Shown: positions 35,868 through 45,174, counted from the stretch's first letter. The stretch is DNA of 64,000 nt from an uncultured Hyphomicrobiaceae bacterium (GCA_905480435.1 CAJQQK010000039.1:1-64000), one strand, 5' to 3'. Notes: generated by a model not told the origin, from the sequence alone. Made by a program: numbers and translations.

Positions 35868-36713
35868 ATGAACCAGCAACCTCCCAACACAACCGAGACA
35901 CCTGGCCCACTCAGCCTGGATGTGACCGACGGCATCGCGACGCTCACCATGGCGCGCGCCAAACAACGCAATCCATTTACGCAAGAGTTCAAAGACCAAA
36001 TTGCCGACCTGTTGCGTGACATTCAAAACCGCAACGAAATCGACGTTCTGATCCTCACCGGAACCGACGGCATCTTCAGTGCTGGTGGAGACGTCAAAGG
36101 CATGGGCGTTCGCGCCAAAGGCGAAGCCCCACCACCCGATTATGATCGCCGTCGCATCTACGCGCTGCACGACTGGCTGCAAATGCTCCGCAACATTGAA
36201 ATCCCAACCATCGCCGCGGTTGATGGACCGGCATACGGCGGTGGATTCGGATTGGCACTTTGCTGCGACTTCATCCTCGCAACCCCACGGGCGAAATTCT
36301 GTTCGGTATTTGGGCGGATCGGACTCGTCCCGGACTGCAGCGTATTCTTCACCCTGCCACGCATGGTCGGGGCCCAGCGCGCCAAAGAGATCATGTTCAC
36401 CGCTCGAGCGGTGGAGGCAAGCGAGGCGATGGCACTTGGCATCGTGCTCGAATTGCACGAGCCAGATGATCTTATGGCGGCTGCCCGCGCACTCGCCAAA
36501 CGCATGCAAAAAGGCAGTCGCACTGCCTTGGGTGCTACAAAACGCATTGCCAATCAGGCGTTCGACGTCGATGCAAACGCACTGATTGAAATGGAAGCCT
36601 CAGCTCAAGCGGTTTGCCTTGCAAGCGACTACCACAAGGACGCCGCCATCCGCTTTTCCGAAAAGCGTCCCTTGCTTTTCAACTGGGAGCAGTTCGACAA
36701 AGACGACGCCTGA
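35868..36713 (+). CDS. enoyl-CoA hydratase/isomerase (crotonase family)
   Basis: A 281-residue crotonase. SAGGDVKGMG and GPAYGGGFGLALCCDFILA give the oxyanion hole; FGRIGLVPDCSVFFTLPRMVG covers the catalytic region. The ORF track begins 85 codons early in an out-of-frame stretch; ATG 35868 is the true start. It follows the CoA-transferase by 38 bases and ends the operon, converging on DUF3604. It should hydrate or isomerise the enoyl-CoA produced in this pathway. The substrate chain is unknown. Confidence 0.88.
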   Translation: MNQQPPNTTETPGPLSLDVTDGIATLTMARAKQRNPFTQEFKDQIADLLRDIQNRNEIDVLILTGTDGIFSAGGDVKGMGVRAKGEAPPPDYDRRRIYALHDWLQMLRNIEIPTIAAVDGPAYGGGFGLALCCDFILATPRAKFCSVFGRIGLVPDCSVFFTLPRMVGAQRAKEIMFTARAVEASEAMALGIVLELHEPDDLMAAARALAKRMQKGSRTALGATKRIANQAFDVDANALIEMEASAQAVCLASDYHKDAAIRFSEKRPLLFNWEQFDKDDA

Positions 36714-36723
36714 CTCCGCTCGA

Positions 36724-39015
36724 TCACCCAAACAAATAGATCGGGCTCGACCACGCCTGATAGCCATCTTCGGTGGTGACGCAAATCCAGATCGGATTGT
36801 CGCGCCCGCCCTCAAGCTTTATTGATCTCTTCAATTTGATCTGACGCTTCAGGCGCTCGGCCGGCAGACGCAGACATTTGAGCCGCCGCTCAAGACCACC
36901 GGCATCCATCTCAACATCTTCGACACCAATATCGCCTAGCGCCACGCTAAGATCACCAAGCCCCGTTGCGATATCGAGGTTGCCGCTCTGACCATTCTCA
37001 AGCCAGACATCAAAGCCCATGAAATTGCCGGTCGTCACTGTATCCCAGATCACGCTGTTCGAGCCGCGTTGCTCAAACAGCCGCTCCGGGTTCCACTGGT
37101 TGATCATTTCAAAGCGATTGATCTTCGCCTGATCAAAGCTCGCCCGACCGCGCCATGTCGTATTGCGCCCACGCCCTCGGTACTCAGCACCACTCCAAAG
37201 CACCCGGATACGTTCGCCCAAATCTGCTTTCTCGTAGGGCCGCACAGTTTCCAGAACCGTCAGACCATTGCGGATCTCGATGCGTTCGATGCCAGCATGC
37301 GCCGCAACATCCAAACTAAGTTCGACCGTATCCGCAGTCGTCTTGACGATATCGCCCATCACCGCACGATCGACTTGATGCGTTGGTGTATTCGGCATTG
37401 CATCAGGATTGCGTTCATAAAGCGTACCGCCATCCGGCAGCGAAACACCGACATCCATATGCATCCGGCACCCCGTGGTGCCGTAATGATGGCGCCGCCG
37501 CATCGCCTCAAAGATGGAATCTCGATCAAGCTTGTCGGTTAGAAAACACGTCAGCCCGCCATACGCTCCAAACGTTGATGACCCAGGGAAACTCGCACCC
37601 GGCCGGCCCTTATGGCCATCGCTGTTGCACACCACACCGACACGCCGGCCAAGCTTGAAACCATCCGTCAAAATCCACTCAAACGTACCCCAGGCTGAGT
37701 GCATCTCAACCGCGGTCTCGATCTCTGGATTGTGATCATATTCGATATTGGCGTAGCGCCCGCCAACGTGCGCGTACATGACAACATTCTCATCTTCAAA
37801 CGCCGCATAAAGGTCCGTCAGCGTATGACAGTCCGTGTCGAGATCGCTGCGGTCTTCAAGCAGTGCATGGCTGCACCGTCGGATCTGACGACCTTCATCG
37901 CGGAAGTAAACGTTGTGGTCGCCACCAACCGCCGTATTGCCTGACCATTCATAACCGGGAAACACGACATGTCGGCCCGGCTCATCCAGCTTTCCGGTCA
38001 ATTCATTGAGATGCGTCCAAAACGCCTTGTTCATCTGAAAGTCATTGCCCTGGTGGCTAGTCACATCCAGGAAGGATTTATTGCGCGCGAAATCGAAGTA
38101 ACTTTCAATTTGCCCAATACCAACCGTCTCACCCGACTGACCATGTAGATCACCCCAAAATCCCGACACATCCCCGTTGGCAATCATCAACGGACCGGCT
38201 TCGGTAACCTCAGTGTCATCGACAAATACCTTGATGCGCAACTCACCTTCCGCCGCGCACGACAAGTTCTCGATAGTAAGCGCCCGATCCTCAGGTGAGA
38301 AATCGAATGAACTCTCCAGTCCTTCAACCGGAATCGATGGCTCCAGCCGCACACGTCCCCTCGCCTGCGCTGTTGGATTGCCCCAGATATCCTCTGCTTT
38401 AAGTCCCAGTTGGAAGCGTTCACCAGGTCGTCGCAGTGTCGGTAGTACCCCGCACCAGCGGTGCACCGGGCCGGCAACAATTGGAATGGAAAACTGCTGC
38501 GCCAGCGGCAGGAAGTTATTGGTCGCCTGGATGTCTGTCCCGACGCGGAACTCATAACCGCCTTCGACAAAGGTCTGCATCAGCATGCCGGGCGAGCCCC
38601 GACTTGTATCACCAAACACAATCTCAATCTGCTCACCTTCTTTGAGATAACCGCCACTTTGCTCCGCCGTCACCAGCAACTTCCACGGCCGGAAACCATC
38701 TTTGCGGATGTTCAACCCGATCCGGCCCTCACCGTTGCTTTTCACTGTCGCGTAATTCGGCGCGCTTGGATTGTCTGTCTGCGGCCGGCCCATGTCCCCG
38801 ATAAAGCGAAACGCAACTTGAATGCCGCCAGTATCATCGATCCCGAGTTTACCAACGGTATAGGTCAGCTTGAACGTCTGGAAACTCCGCGTCTCAACCG
38901 GCGTTGTTGGCTCCAATACTGCCGAGCCGTATAGAGCTGGATCATCACCTGGACGCACGGACGGTGCATTGTCGCCAACGAGTTCACTCGGTACCGGACC
39001 AAAGTTATTCTTCAC
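36724..39015 (-). CDS. DUF3604 protein (PHP-like metal-dependent hydrolase)
   Basis: A 763-residue protein. A beta-sandwich-like N-terminal half is followed by a PHP-type metal-binding core: WGDLHGQS near residue 287, VMYAHVGGRYAN, MHSAWGTFEW and CNSDGHKGRPG. The histidine/aspartate pattern suggests two or three metals and hydrolase activity. The C terminus ends AWSSPIYL, typical of the family. Few DUF3604 members have a known reaction. It is 69 bases after tctA on the same strand, so it is probably the last gene of the TctABC operon and acts on the imported compound. No signal peptide is clear. Confidence 0.82.
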   Translation of the reverse strand: MKNNFGPVPSELVGDNAPSVRPGDDPALYGSAVLEPTTPVETRSFQTFKLTYTVGKLGIDDTGGIQVAFRFIGDMGRPQTDNPSAPNYATVKSNGEGRIGLNIRKDGFRPWKLLVTAEQSGGYLKEGEQIEIVFGDTSRGSPGMLMQTFVEGGYEFRVGTDIQATNNFLPLAQQFSIPIVAGPVHRWCGVLPTLRRPGERFQLGLKAEDIWGNPTAQARGRVRLEPSIPVEGLESSFDFSPEDRALTIENLSCAAEGELRIKVFVDDTEVTEAGPLMIANGDVSGFWGDLHGQSGETVGIGQIESYFDFARNKSFLDVTSHQGNDFQMNKAFWTHLNELTGKLDEPGRHVVFPGYEWSGNTAVGGDHNVYFRDEGRQIRRCSHALLEDRSDLDTDCHTLTDLYAAFEDENVVMYAHVGGRYANIEYDHNPEIETAVEMHSAWGTFEWILTDGFKLGRRVGVVCNSDGHKGRPGASFPGSSTFGAYGGLTCFLTDKLDRDSIFEAMRRRHHYGTTGCRMHMDVGVSLPDGGTLYERNPDAMPNTPTHQVDRAVMGDIVKTTADTVELSLDVAAHAGIERIEIRNGLTVLETVRPYEKADLGERIRVLWSGAEYRGRGRNTTWRGRASFDQAKINRFEMINQWNPERLFEQRGSNSVIWDTVTTGNFMGFDVWLENGQSGNLDIATGLGDLSVALGDIGVEDVEMDAGGLERRLKCLRLPAERLKRQIKLKRSIKLEGGRDNPIWICVTTEDGYQAWSSPIYLFG

Positions 39016-39084
39016 GTGCGTCCACCTTTGTTGCTGTTTTGTCGGGTCTTGCCGACCTCAAACCAAACTTAAGTCTGGTCAGAT

Positions 39085-40689
39085 TTAATCGAGTTCTGTT
39101 TGTGGCGTTGATGGCTGTTTGTCAGGCCGGCGCCGGACGCCGAAATAGTAGACGATGACGCCAATCATCGCAAAGAACACCATCGAAATCGGGCTTTTGA
39201 AGAAGAAGAACGGGTCGGAGCCCGATGCCGAGAATGCCTGACGTAACGTTGTCTCAAGATTGTTCGCGAGAATAAACGCAATCACGAACGGCAGAACCGA
39301 CATATTCAACTTACGCATGAGGTAACCAATGAAGCCAAACGCAATCGCGATATACAGGCTCGCCATTGATGTGTCCTGCACATAAATCGACGTCAGCGTC
39401 AGCAACAGCACGCACGGCAGCAGATAGGCTTTTGGGATATAGACCATCACGCCCGTGGCTCGCATGAACAAGCCGCCAATCGTCCAGTTGAAAATGTTGC
39501 CAAGCACCATCGTCGTGAAGATGCCAAAGCACATCACGAGTTCGGGATTGACCTCAGTCGCATTGAAATTGAACACCGGCGGTCCGGGATTGAAGCCCGA
39601 TATGCTCTCGGTCGCCAGGATCAAGAACACCGCCGCCACATTGCCCGGAATACCAAGGCTCAGCACTGGAATTAAATTGGCACCCGACACGGCCGAATTG
39701 GCGGCTTCCGTTGCAGCCACGCCTTCCGGAATGCCGGTTCCGAACTCCTCTGGCTTGCCCGACATCTCCTTGCCGAACGAATACCCCATGGTCGCCGCCA
39801 GCGTTGTACCGATACCCGGCAGCGCGCCAATGAACGTGCCAATACATGCCGACAAACCGACGTAGGGAAAGATCTGCCGGATATCTGCCCAATGCAACTT
39901 GTTGTCACCGGATTGCTTCGGTCGCACAATCTTCGTGCTCGCCTTACGCTCGTTGTGCATGTCTTCCATGGCTTTAAAGACCTCACCGAGGATGAGCACA
40001 CCAAGGATGGCCGAAATCAAAGGTATACCTTGTGTCAGTTCAGGAATACCAAGCGTCAGGCGCGGGTACGGGTCCTCACCATGGGCGATCAGTGCGAGGA
40101 ACACACCGAAAAACGCGGCCAGCAACCCCTTCAGTACCGAGCTGCCAACAACCGCCGAAATAAACGACAACGACAGAATAATCAGCGCCGCCTTCTCCGT
40201 GAAGCCGAGATAGTTTTCAACCAAGATCGCGAGAAACGGCGCAGTTGTGAACAGTACGATGTCGCTAAACGTATCGCCGGAAGCGGACGAGAAATGCGCC
40301 ACGCGAAGCGCCTTGCCGCTCTGTCCTTTCTGCGTCATCGGATAACCATCAAAGGTCGTCAGCAACGCGTCCGGTGTCCCCGGCGTATTGAACAGGATTG
40401 CTGGCACCGCGCCACCAACCGTCGCGCCTTTCATGATGCCGATGAGAAATCCCATCACCGGCAACAGCGCATCAGAATCAACACCAAACACTGAGATCAG
40501 GATCGGCAACGAGACCGCCATCGCGAACGGTCCGCTGAGCCCCGGCGTGGCGCCGACGGCGATACCAGTCAGCAAGCCAAAGAACACCATCACGACAGTA
40601 ATCGAAATCGGTATGCCAAACAGCTCAAGAACCGGTGTCGCACCGAACACCGCCCAGATACCAGCGAAGATATACTCTGTTACCGTCAT
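39085..40689 (-). CDS. tctA: tripartite tricarboxylate transporter permease TctA
   Basis: A 534-residue large membrane subunit with about 12 hydrophobic segments. VGATPGLSGPFAMAVSLP and ALPGIGTTLAATMGY are TctA signatures. With TctB and the binding protein TctC it forms a secondary uptake system for citrate-like or other organic acids. It lies two bases after tctB and upstream of DUF3604. ATG 40689 is used. The substrate is not determined by sequence. Confidence 0.9.
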   Translation of the reverse strand: MTVTEYIFAGIWAVFGATPVLELFGIPISITVVMVFFGLLTGIAVGATPGLSGPFAMAVSLPILISVFGVDSDALLPVMGFLIGIMKGATVGGAVPAILFNTPGTPDALLTTFDGYPMTQKGQSGKALRVAHFSSASGDTFSDIVLFTTAPFLAILVENYLGFTEKAALIILSLSFISAVVGSSVLKGLLAAFFGVFLALIAHGEDPYPRLTLGIPELTQGIPLISAILGVLILGEVFKAMEDMHNERKASTKIVRPKQSGDNKLHWADIRQIFPYVGLSACIGTFIGALPGIGTTLAATMGYSFGKEMSGKPEEFGTGIPEGVAATEAANSAVSGANLIPVLSLGIPGNVAAVFLILATESISGFNPGPPVFNFNATEVNPELVMCFGIFTTMVLGNIFNWTIGGLFMRATGVMVYIPKAYLLPCVLLLTLTSIYVQDTSMASLYIAIAFGFIGYLMRKLNMSVLPFVIAFILANNLETTLRQAFSASGSDPFFFFKSPISMVFFAMIGVIVYYFGVRRRPDKQPSTPQTELD

Positions 40690-40691
40690 CT

Positions 40692-41294
40692 CTACTGGCT
40701 CCCGTTCGGCGGCAGAAGTAGTGAATCAAACGGCACGTCATAAACAATGATCAACACCACAACAGCGGCGATAGCTGTGAAAACCACCCTCCAGCCGGTG
40801 CGGCCCTCGATCCAGGTAATCAGTCCACAAACGAGCGTGAACCCACCAACAACAAAACCGACATACTTGTAAGGAATGGTGTCAGTGAGTAAGCGGTATT
40901 CAGGCAGTGCCACACCAACCGACTGCAAAACTTTCACTGTCAGCGGCCCGCCCCATACCATCAATTGCAGACTGACAATCAACAGCAACGCCATCGTCAC
41001 AATGCTGATCAAATTGCTACGAGAAACGCCAACTGGCGGCTCACTTGAAACAGCATTTCGATTTGCAAGAAGACTGCTCAGCAACAGAGCAATGCTGGTG
41101 ATCAGCACCGCTATCGCCGCAGCGGTCGGCGCTAATGCATCCCCAACATCAATCGAGCGGCGTTCTTCGATTAGAACACCTGACTCAATGTCATTAGGTA
41201 TCCAAACGAACAATGTGAGTAGACTTGCTGCTATGAAACACAGCGCAAGTCCCAAGTTCCAGTTCCGGGTCTGCATAGTCGAAGGTTTCGCCAC
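40692..41294 (-). CDS. tctB: tripartite tricarboxylate transporter small subunit TctB
   Basis: A 200-residue small membrane subunit with about four hydrophobic segments (WNLGLALCFIAASLLTLF, LAPTAAAIAVLITSIALLL, LISIVTMALLLIV, VVFTAIAAVVVLIIV). It is weakly conserved, and identity rests on topology and position between tctC and tctA. The start could be GTG 41294 or ATG 41276. A hairpin terminator-like element lies between it and tctC, probably reducing expression relative to the binding protein. Confidence 0.84.
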   Translation of the reverse strand: MAKPSTMQTRNWNLGLALCFIAASLLTLFVWIPNDIESGVLIEERRSIDVGDALAPTAAAIAVLITSIALLLSSLLANRNAVSSEPPVGVSRSNLISIVTMALLLIVSLQLMVWGGPLTVKVLQSVGVALPEYRLLTDTIPYKYVGFVVGGFTLVCGLITWIEGRTGWRVVFTAIAAVVVLIIVYDVPFDSLLLPPNGSQ

Positions 41295-41307
41295 ATACTA
41301 ATTGCAA

Positions 41308-41335
41308 AAACGGGAAGGTTAGAGCCTTCCCGTTT
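41308..41335 (-). terminator. intercistronic hairpin between tctC and tctB
   Basis: The stem AAACGGGAAGG / CCTTCCCGTTT is perfect over 11 pairs with a 6-base loop. On the minus strand it is followed by TTTTT (within CCCGTTTTTGC), as in a rho-independent terminator. In binding-protein operons such a partial terminator raises tctC over tctB/tctA expression. Confidence 0.6.
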
Positions 41336-41368
41336 CGCGATCCATCCGGGCCGCAAGGCTGAACCGAA

Positions 41369-42312
41369 CTATTGTATCGTCGCCAGAACTTTTTTGTTGT
41401 TGGTAAGCTCGTCAGCAACTTGCTTGGCGAGTGCATCGCCTGTCTTCAGCGGCGGCTCGCCAAATGCACGCTTCACAAACGCACGCGCTTTTGATTTTTC
41501 GTCGCTCAGCACACCCTTAAAGGCAGCCGCAATAGCATCCTTCGCTTTCGGATCGATTCCCTTCGGTGCAAACACCACAAAAGTAACACCGAACTCGTAA
41601 GGAATGCCCATCTCCATCAGCGTTGGAACACTCGGTGACATCGTCAGACGTGTTGTCTCAGCAGACGCGATGTTGATCAGATCACCCGATTTAACACCCT
41701 TGACGTGAATACCGGCAATGAATCCGACGTCAACATCTTTGGCCATTAAGCCGTTCAATACCCCGCGTCCGCCTTTAGCCTTCACGGTATTAAACTTGAC
41801 GCCATACTTCTTCGAAATGAGGTAAGCAGCATCACCAAGGCGCGGCGACATGATTGCAAATTTTAGCTTGCCGCCCTTCGCTGCATTGACAACATCCGCC
41901 ATGTTCTTCCAACCACTGTCTTTTCGGACAACGAGGCCCATCTGAGTTGGCGCGGTAGAGATGATGTATTCGAAATCATCAGCAGTATAGCCAATCTTCT
42001 TACTGAGAAGCGGGTTGTAAGCAAACGTAGGCGTCACTGCCATGCCGATAGTCAGCCCATCGTCGCCCCGCCTTTTAGTGTACGCGCCAGATTTGACCCG
42101 CCTTTGCCAGCAACATTCTTGAAAATAAACTTCCAGCCGAGCTTCTTCGAAAGTTCTTCACCGATCAGCCGCGCCTGGGTGTCTGTCCCGCCACCAGCCT
42201 TAAAGCCGATGTTGAGCGTGATTGGACCCGACGGTTTCCATTCAGCCAGCGCATGCGTCGCCGGCACCAGTGTCAATGCTGTAATCAGTCCGAGTGATAG
42301 CGTCCGTTTCAT
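41369..42312 (-). pseudogene. tctC: TctC solute-binding protein, frameshifted
   Basis: The two frames 42312-42052 and 42043-41369 form one Bug/TctC-type periplasmic binding protein. The first has a signal peptide (GLITALTLVPATHALA) and GGGTDTQARLIGEELSKKLG; the second carries TPTFAYNPLL, KGGKLKFAIMSPRLGDAAYL and the rest. The frame breaks just after ARTLKGG at about 42060. The lost frame would read DDGLTIGMAV, so one missing base in GGCGGGGCGAC explains it. ATG 42312 has a strong GGAGG site. Since tctB, tctA and DUF3604 are intact, a sequencing error is a fair alternative to a dead gene. Confidence 0.78.
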
Positions 42313-42600
42313 AAAATTCCTCCCAGAAGTCTTGTGTTTGTCCATGGTTTTTCTCAAATGGTGCGATACAGTAATTAACAAGTCAATCTTTCAACCAACC
42401 CGAATGCTGATCTCTGAAGCTGATGTCGCAACCACACATCATCGATCATGAACCAGGCGTTCAATTCGAGCTACCGTTCGAACAGGAACCAGTTAGTCTC
42501 ATCATCATGTCCGACAAGTATGGCGGTCGCGAGAAGCCCCGCCGTGTTGCCCCCCTGGCGCCACACTTCCACTCAAATAGTTTACGCAAGCGAACCATTC

Positions 42601-43845
42601 ATGAATCTTAACGACGAAGAACAAGCCATGTTGGCCGGCAAGCTGGGCGAGCCGAAACGTTGGGCCCTCGACCACATGATGAAGGTCGGCAAAATGTTCG
42701 ATGCTGCAGACTTCGTGCCTGTATCTCAAGCACACATGATGGCCGACACAGAGTCCCTCGGCAATGCCTGCGTCGAATTCCTTGAAGGGCTTGCTAGCCA
42801 TCCGCCCAAACAATGCCGTGTTGCCGTACCAATGATCACCGATCCACGAGGTGTTGATCTCAGCTACTACCAACCTCTCGGCCAGACCGAAGCCATGGCC
42901 AATCTGGAGCGGCGCACCATTGCAGCCTGTAGCCAGATGGGCATCCTGATGACGGATACCTGCATCAACTATCAGACCATCATGCCCCCACTGCTCGGCG
43001 ACCATGTTGCCTATGGCGACACCGGCGTCGTCATCTATTGCAACAGCGTTCTTGGCGCACGCTCCAACTTCGAAGGTGGCCCTTCTGCGTTGGCAGCCGG
43101 CCTCACTGGTCGCACGCCGCGCTATGGCCTCCACCTCGACAAAAACCGCAAAGCAACCAAGCGCTTCGTTGTCAAAGAGCAACCCAAGGGCCTGACCGAT
43201 TGGGGGGTCCTCGGCGGCTTGATCGGGCGGCTATGCGGTTCCTATTGGGAAGTACCGGTCATTGAAGGCATTGAAGTGGTGCCAACCTCTGACGAGATGA
43301 AACACATGGGCGCCGCCATGGCGAGCTTCGGCTCAACGCCGCTGTTCCACATCGTTGGTATCACACCAGAAGCACCCACACTTGCAGCTGTCTGCTTTGG
43401 CGCACCACCGCCGGCCCAGCAAATCACCAAGGCTGATCTCGACGCCCTGCGCAGTGATTTTGGCGGCAAAGGCGAAAAGGTCGATGTCGTTGTATTTGCC
43501 GCCCCGCAGCTTTCTCATGTTGAGATGCAACAGGTCGCCGATTTGCTTGACGGCAAACGCATCCACGCTGACACGTCCCTGATCGTGTGCACCGCACCCA
43601 CCGTTGCAGCCGACTGCGATCGACTCGGTATCATTCCGCGCATTGAAGCATCTGGTGCCAAGGTGCTGCGCGGCACGTGTTTCTATAACCAATACGCCCG
43701 CGAGATTGGCGAAGCTAACAACTGGAAACGGCTGCTCTCGAACTCAACCAAAATCGTCAACATCATAGCCGGTTACGGCTACGACCCAGCACTCGCCAGC
43801 ATGGAAGACTGCGTCGCATCAGCTGTCGCAGGAGAAATCGTATGA
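42601..43845 (+). CDS. aconitase X (AcnX) catalytic large subunit
   Basis: A 414-residue AcnX large subunit. The start MNLNDEEQAMLAGKLGEPKRW is typical, with DTCINYQTIMPPLLGDHVAYGDTG, FEGGPSALAAGLTGRTPRYG and RIEASGAKVLRGTCFYNQY further on. AcnX enzymes are iron-sulfur hydro-lyases; known ones act on cis-3-hydroxy-L-proline or mevalonate 5-phosphate. The track start at 42448 is too early, and ATG 42601 has only a weak ribosome site. It overlaps the small-subunit gene by four bases (ATGA). It is divergent from tctC, so a transported hydroxy acid may be its substrate. Confidence 0.87.
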   Translation: MNLNDEEQAMLAGKLGEPKRWALDHMMKVGKMFDAADFVPVSQAHMMADTESLGNACVEFLEGLASHPPKQCRVAVPMITDPRGVDLSYYQPLGQTEAMANLERRTIAACSQMGILMTDTCINYQTIMPPLLGDHVAYGDTGVVIYCNSVLGARSNFEGGPSALAAGLTGRTPRYGLHLDKNRKATKRFVVKEQPKGLTDWGVLGGLIGRLCGSYWEVPVIEGIEVVPTSDEMKHMGAAMASFGSTPLFHIVGITPEAPTLAAVCFGAPPPAQQITKADLDALRSDFGGKGEKVDVVVFAAPQLSHVEMQQVADLLDGKRIHADTSLIVCTAPTVAADCDRLGIIPRIEASGAKVLRGTCFYNQYAREIGEANNWKRLLSNSTKIVNIIAGYGYDPALASMEDCVASAVAGEIV

Positions 43846-44255
43846 CCGAACTCAAATGTCATGTCGGAATTGGCCCGCTCGTCGAAGGCACAGCACTGGT
43901 TGCTGATGACAATTTCTCTGCGCGGTATGACCTTGACCGCATCAAAGGCATCTTCTCTCGACCGCAACACAAACTGGTCGGTCAGTCATACGTCGACAAG
44001 ATCCTCGTGCTCAACACATCCAAAGGGGGCGTCGCATCGGCCTGGATGCTCAACGAAATGAAAACCCGCGGCATCGCGCCCAAAGCCATCTTGTTTAACG
44101 CAGCCAATACCATCCTTGCCCAGGGCGCAGCGCTTGCCGATCTCACCATGTGCGACCGCTTTGCGGATGGCGACATCACGAAGTTGATCAATACGGGTGA
44201 CACATTGCGCGTTGATCCGGCACAGGGTCTGGTAACCATCATCACTCGATTCTGA
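43842..44255 (+). CDS. aconitase X small (swivelling) subunit, DUF126
   Basis: A 137-residue AcnX small subunit. GPLVEGTALVADDNFSARYDLD opens the fold, followed by SKGGVASAWMLNEMK and TMCDRFADGDITKLI. In two-subunit AcnX enzymes this domain supplies the swivelling active-site half. Its start overlaps the large subunit stop by four bases. A TauD gene follows after 29 bases. Confidence 0.88.
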   Translation: MTELKCHVGIGPLVEGTALVADDNFSARYDLDRIKGIFSRPQHKLVGQSYVDKILVLNTSKGGVASAWMLNEMKTRGIAPKAILFNAANTILAQGAALADLTMCDRFADGDITKLINTGDTLRVDPAQGLVTIITRF

Positions 44256-44284
44256 ACATCGAGCCTCGATAACGGAGAAGCCAC

Positions 44285-45136
44285 ATGGGCACTTACGGTT
44301 CAATCGACGTCAAACCGCTTGCCGGCAGCATGGGTGCTGAAATCGGCGGCGTCGATTTGTCGAAGCCCCTTGCCAACGAGCAGGTCGCCGACATCCATCA
44401 GGCATTCCACGACCACCTGATGATCTACTTTCGGAACCAAACCCTCTCCCCGAAAGCACAAGTCGGACTCTCTCAACATTTCGGCAAACCAGCGATTTAT
44501 CCGTTCCTGAAAGGCCTCGACGGCTTCCCCGAAGTCAACGCCTTGATCAAAACCGAGGACGACACCAAAGCGTTTGGCGGCACCTGGCACTCAGACACAT
44601 CCTACAAAGAACGCCCAGATCTCGGCACATTGCTCTACGCCGTCGAAGTGCCCCCCGCTGGTGGCGACACCTTATTCACAAACGCCTATCAGGCCTACGA
44701 AACGCTTTCAGCCGGTATGCAGGAAATGTTGTCTGACCTCATTGGCGTTTTCAATTCTGACAAACTCTATGCCGGTGGTCGCGCAGCGCAGGTCACCAAG
44801 CTCGGTGAAATGGGCAAAGCGGTGATTGCAACCGAAGTGTTCGAAGCCGAACATCCAATTGTCCGCACCCATTCCGAAACCGGACGCAAAGCCCTCTATA
44901 TCAGCCGCGCCCACACGTTGCGCTTCAAAGATATGACGGTTGAAGAAAGCACGCCGCTGATCAATTATCTCAGCGATCATATCGTGCGGCCTGAGCATCA
45001 GTGTCGACTACGTTGGGAGCCCGGCACGCTCGCTGTCTGGGACAACCGCTGCACGCAGCATCACGCCCTCAACGACTATCAAGGCCAGCGCCGCCACATG
45101 CACCGCGTCACCATCGAAGGCGATCGTCCGGTCTAA
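44285..45136 (+). CDS. TauD/TfdA-type dioxygenase linked to AcnX
   Basis: A 283-residue 2-oxoglutarate dioxygenase. IDVKPLAGSMGAEIGGVDLSKPL is the typical N terminus. FGGTWHSDTSY supplies HxD, and CTQHHALNDYQGQRRHMHRVTIEG contains the distal His and the 2OG Arg. It lies 29 bases after the AcnX small subunit, so it may hydroxylate the compound the AcnX then dehydrates. An L-proline 3-hydroxylase role is only a guess. Family sure, substrate unknown. Confidence 0.86.
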   Translation: MGTYGSIDVKPLAGSMGAEIGGVDLSKPLANEQVADIHQAFHDHLMIYFRNQTLSPKAQVGLSQHFGKPAIYPFLKGLDGFPEVNALIKTEDDTKAFGGTWHSDTSYKERPDLGTLLYAVEVPPAGGDTLFTNAYQAYETLSAGMQEMLSDLIGVFNSDKLYAGGRAAQVTKLGEMGKAVIATEVFEAEHPIVRTHSETGRKALYISRAHTLRFKDMTVEESTPLINYLSDHIVRPEHQCRLRWEPGTLAVWDNRCTQHHALNDYQGQRRHMHRVTIEGDRPV

Positions 45137-45174
45137 TACAACCCGCACCGTCTCTAGTAAGTTATTGCTCGCAA

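Noticed and set aside
42448-42600. N-terminal extension of AcnX large subunit in the ORF track
   Set aside because: Residues 1-51 match nothing, and AcnX homology starts at ATG 42601.
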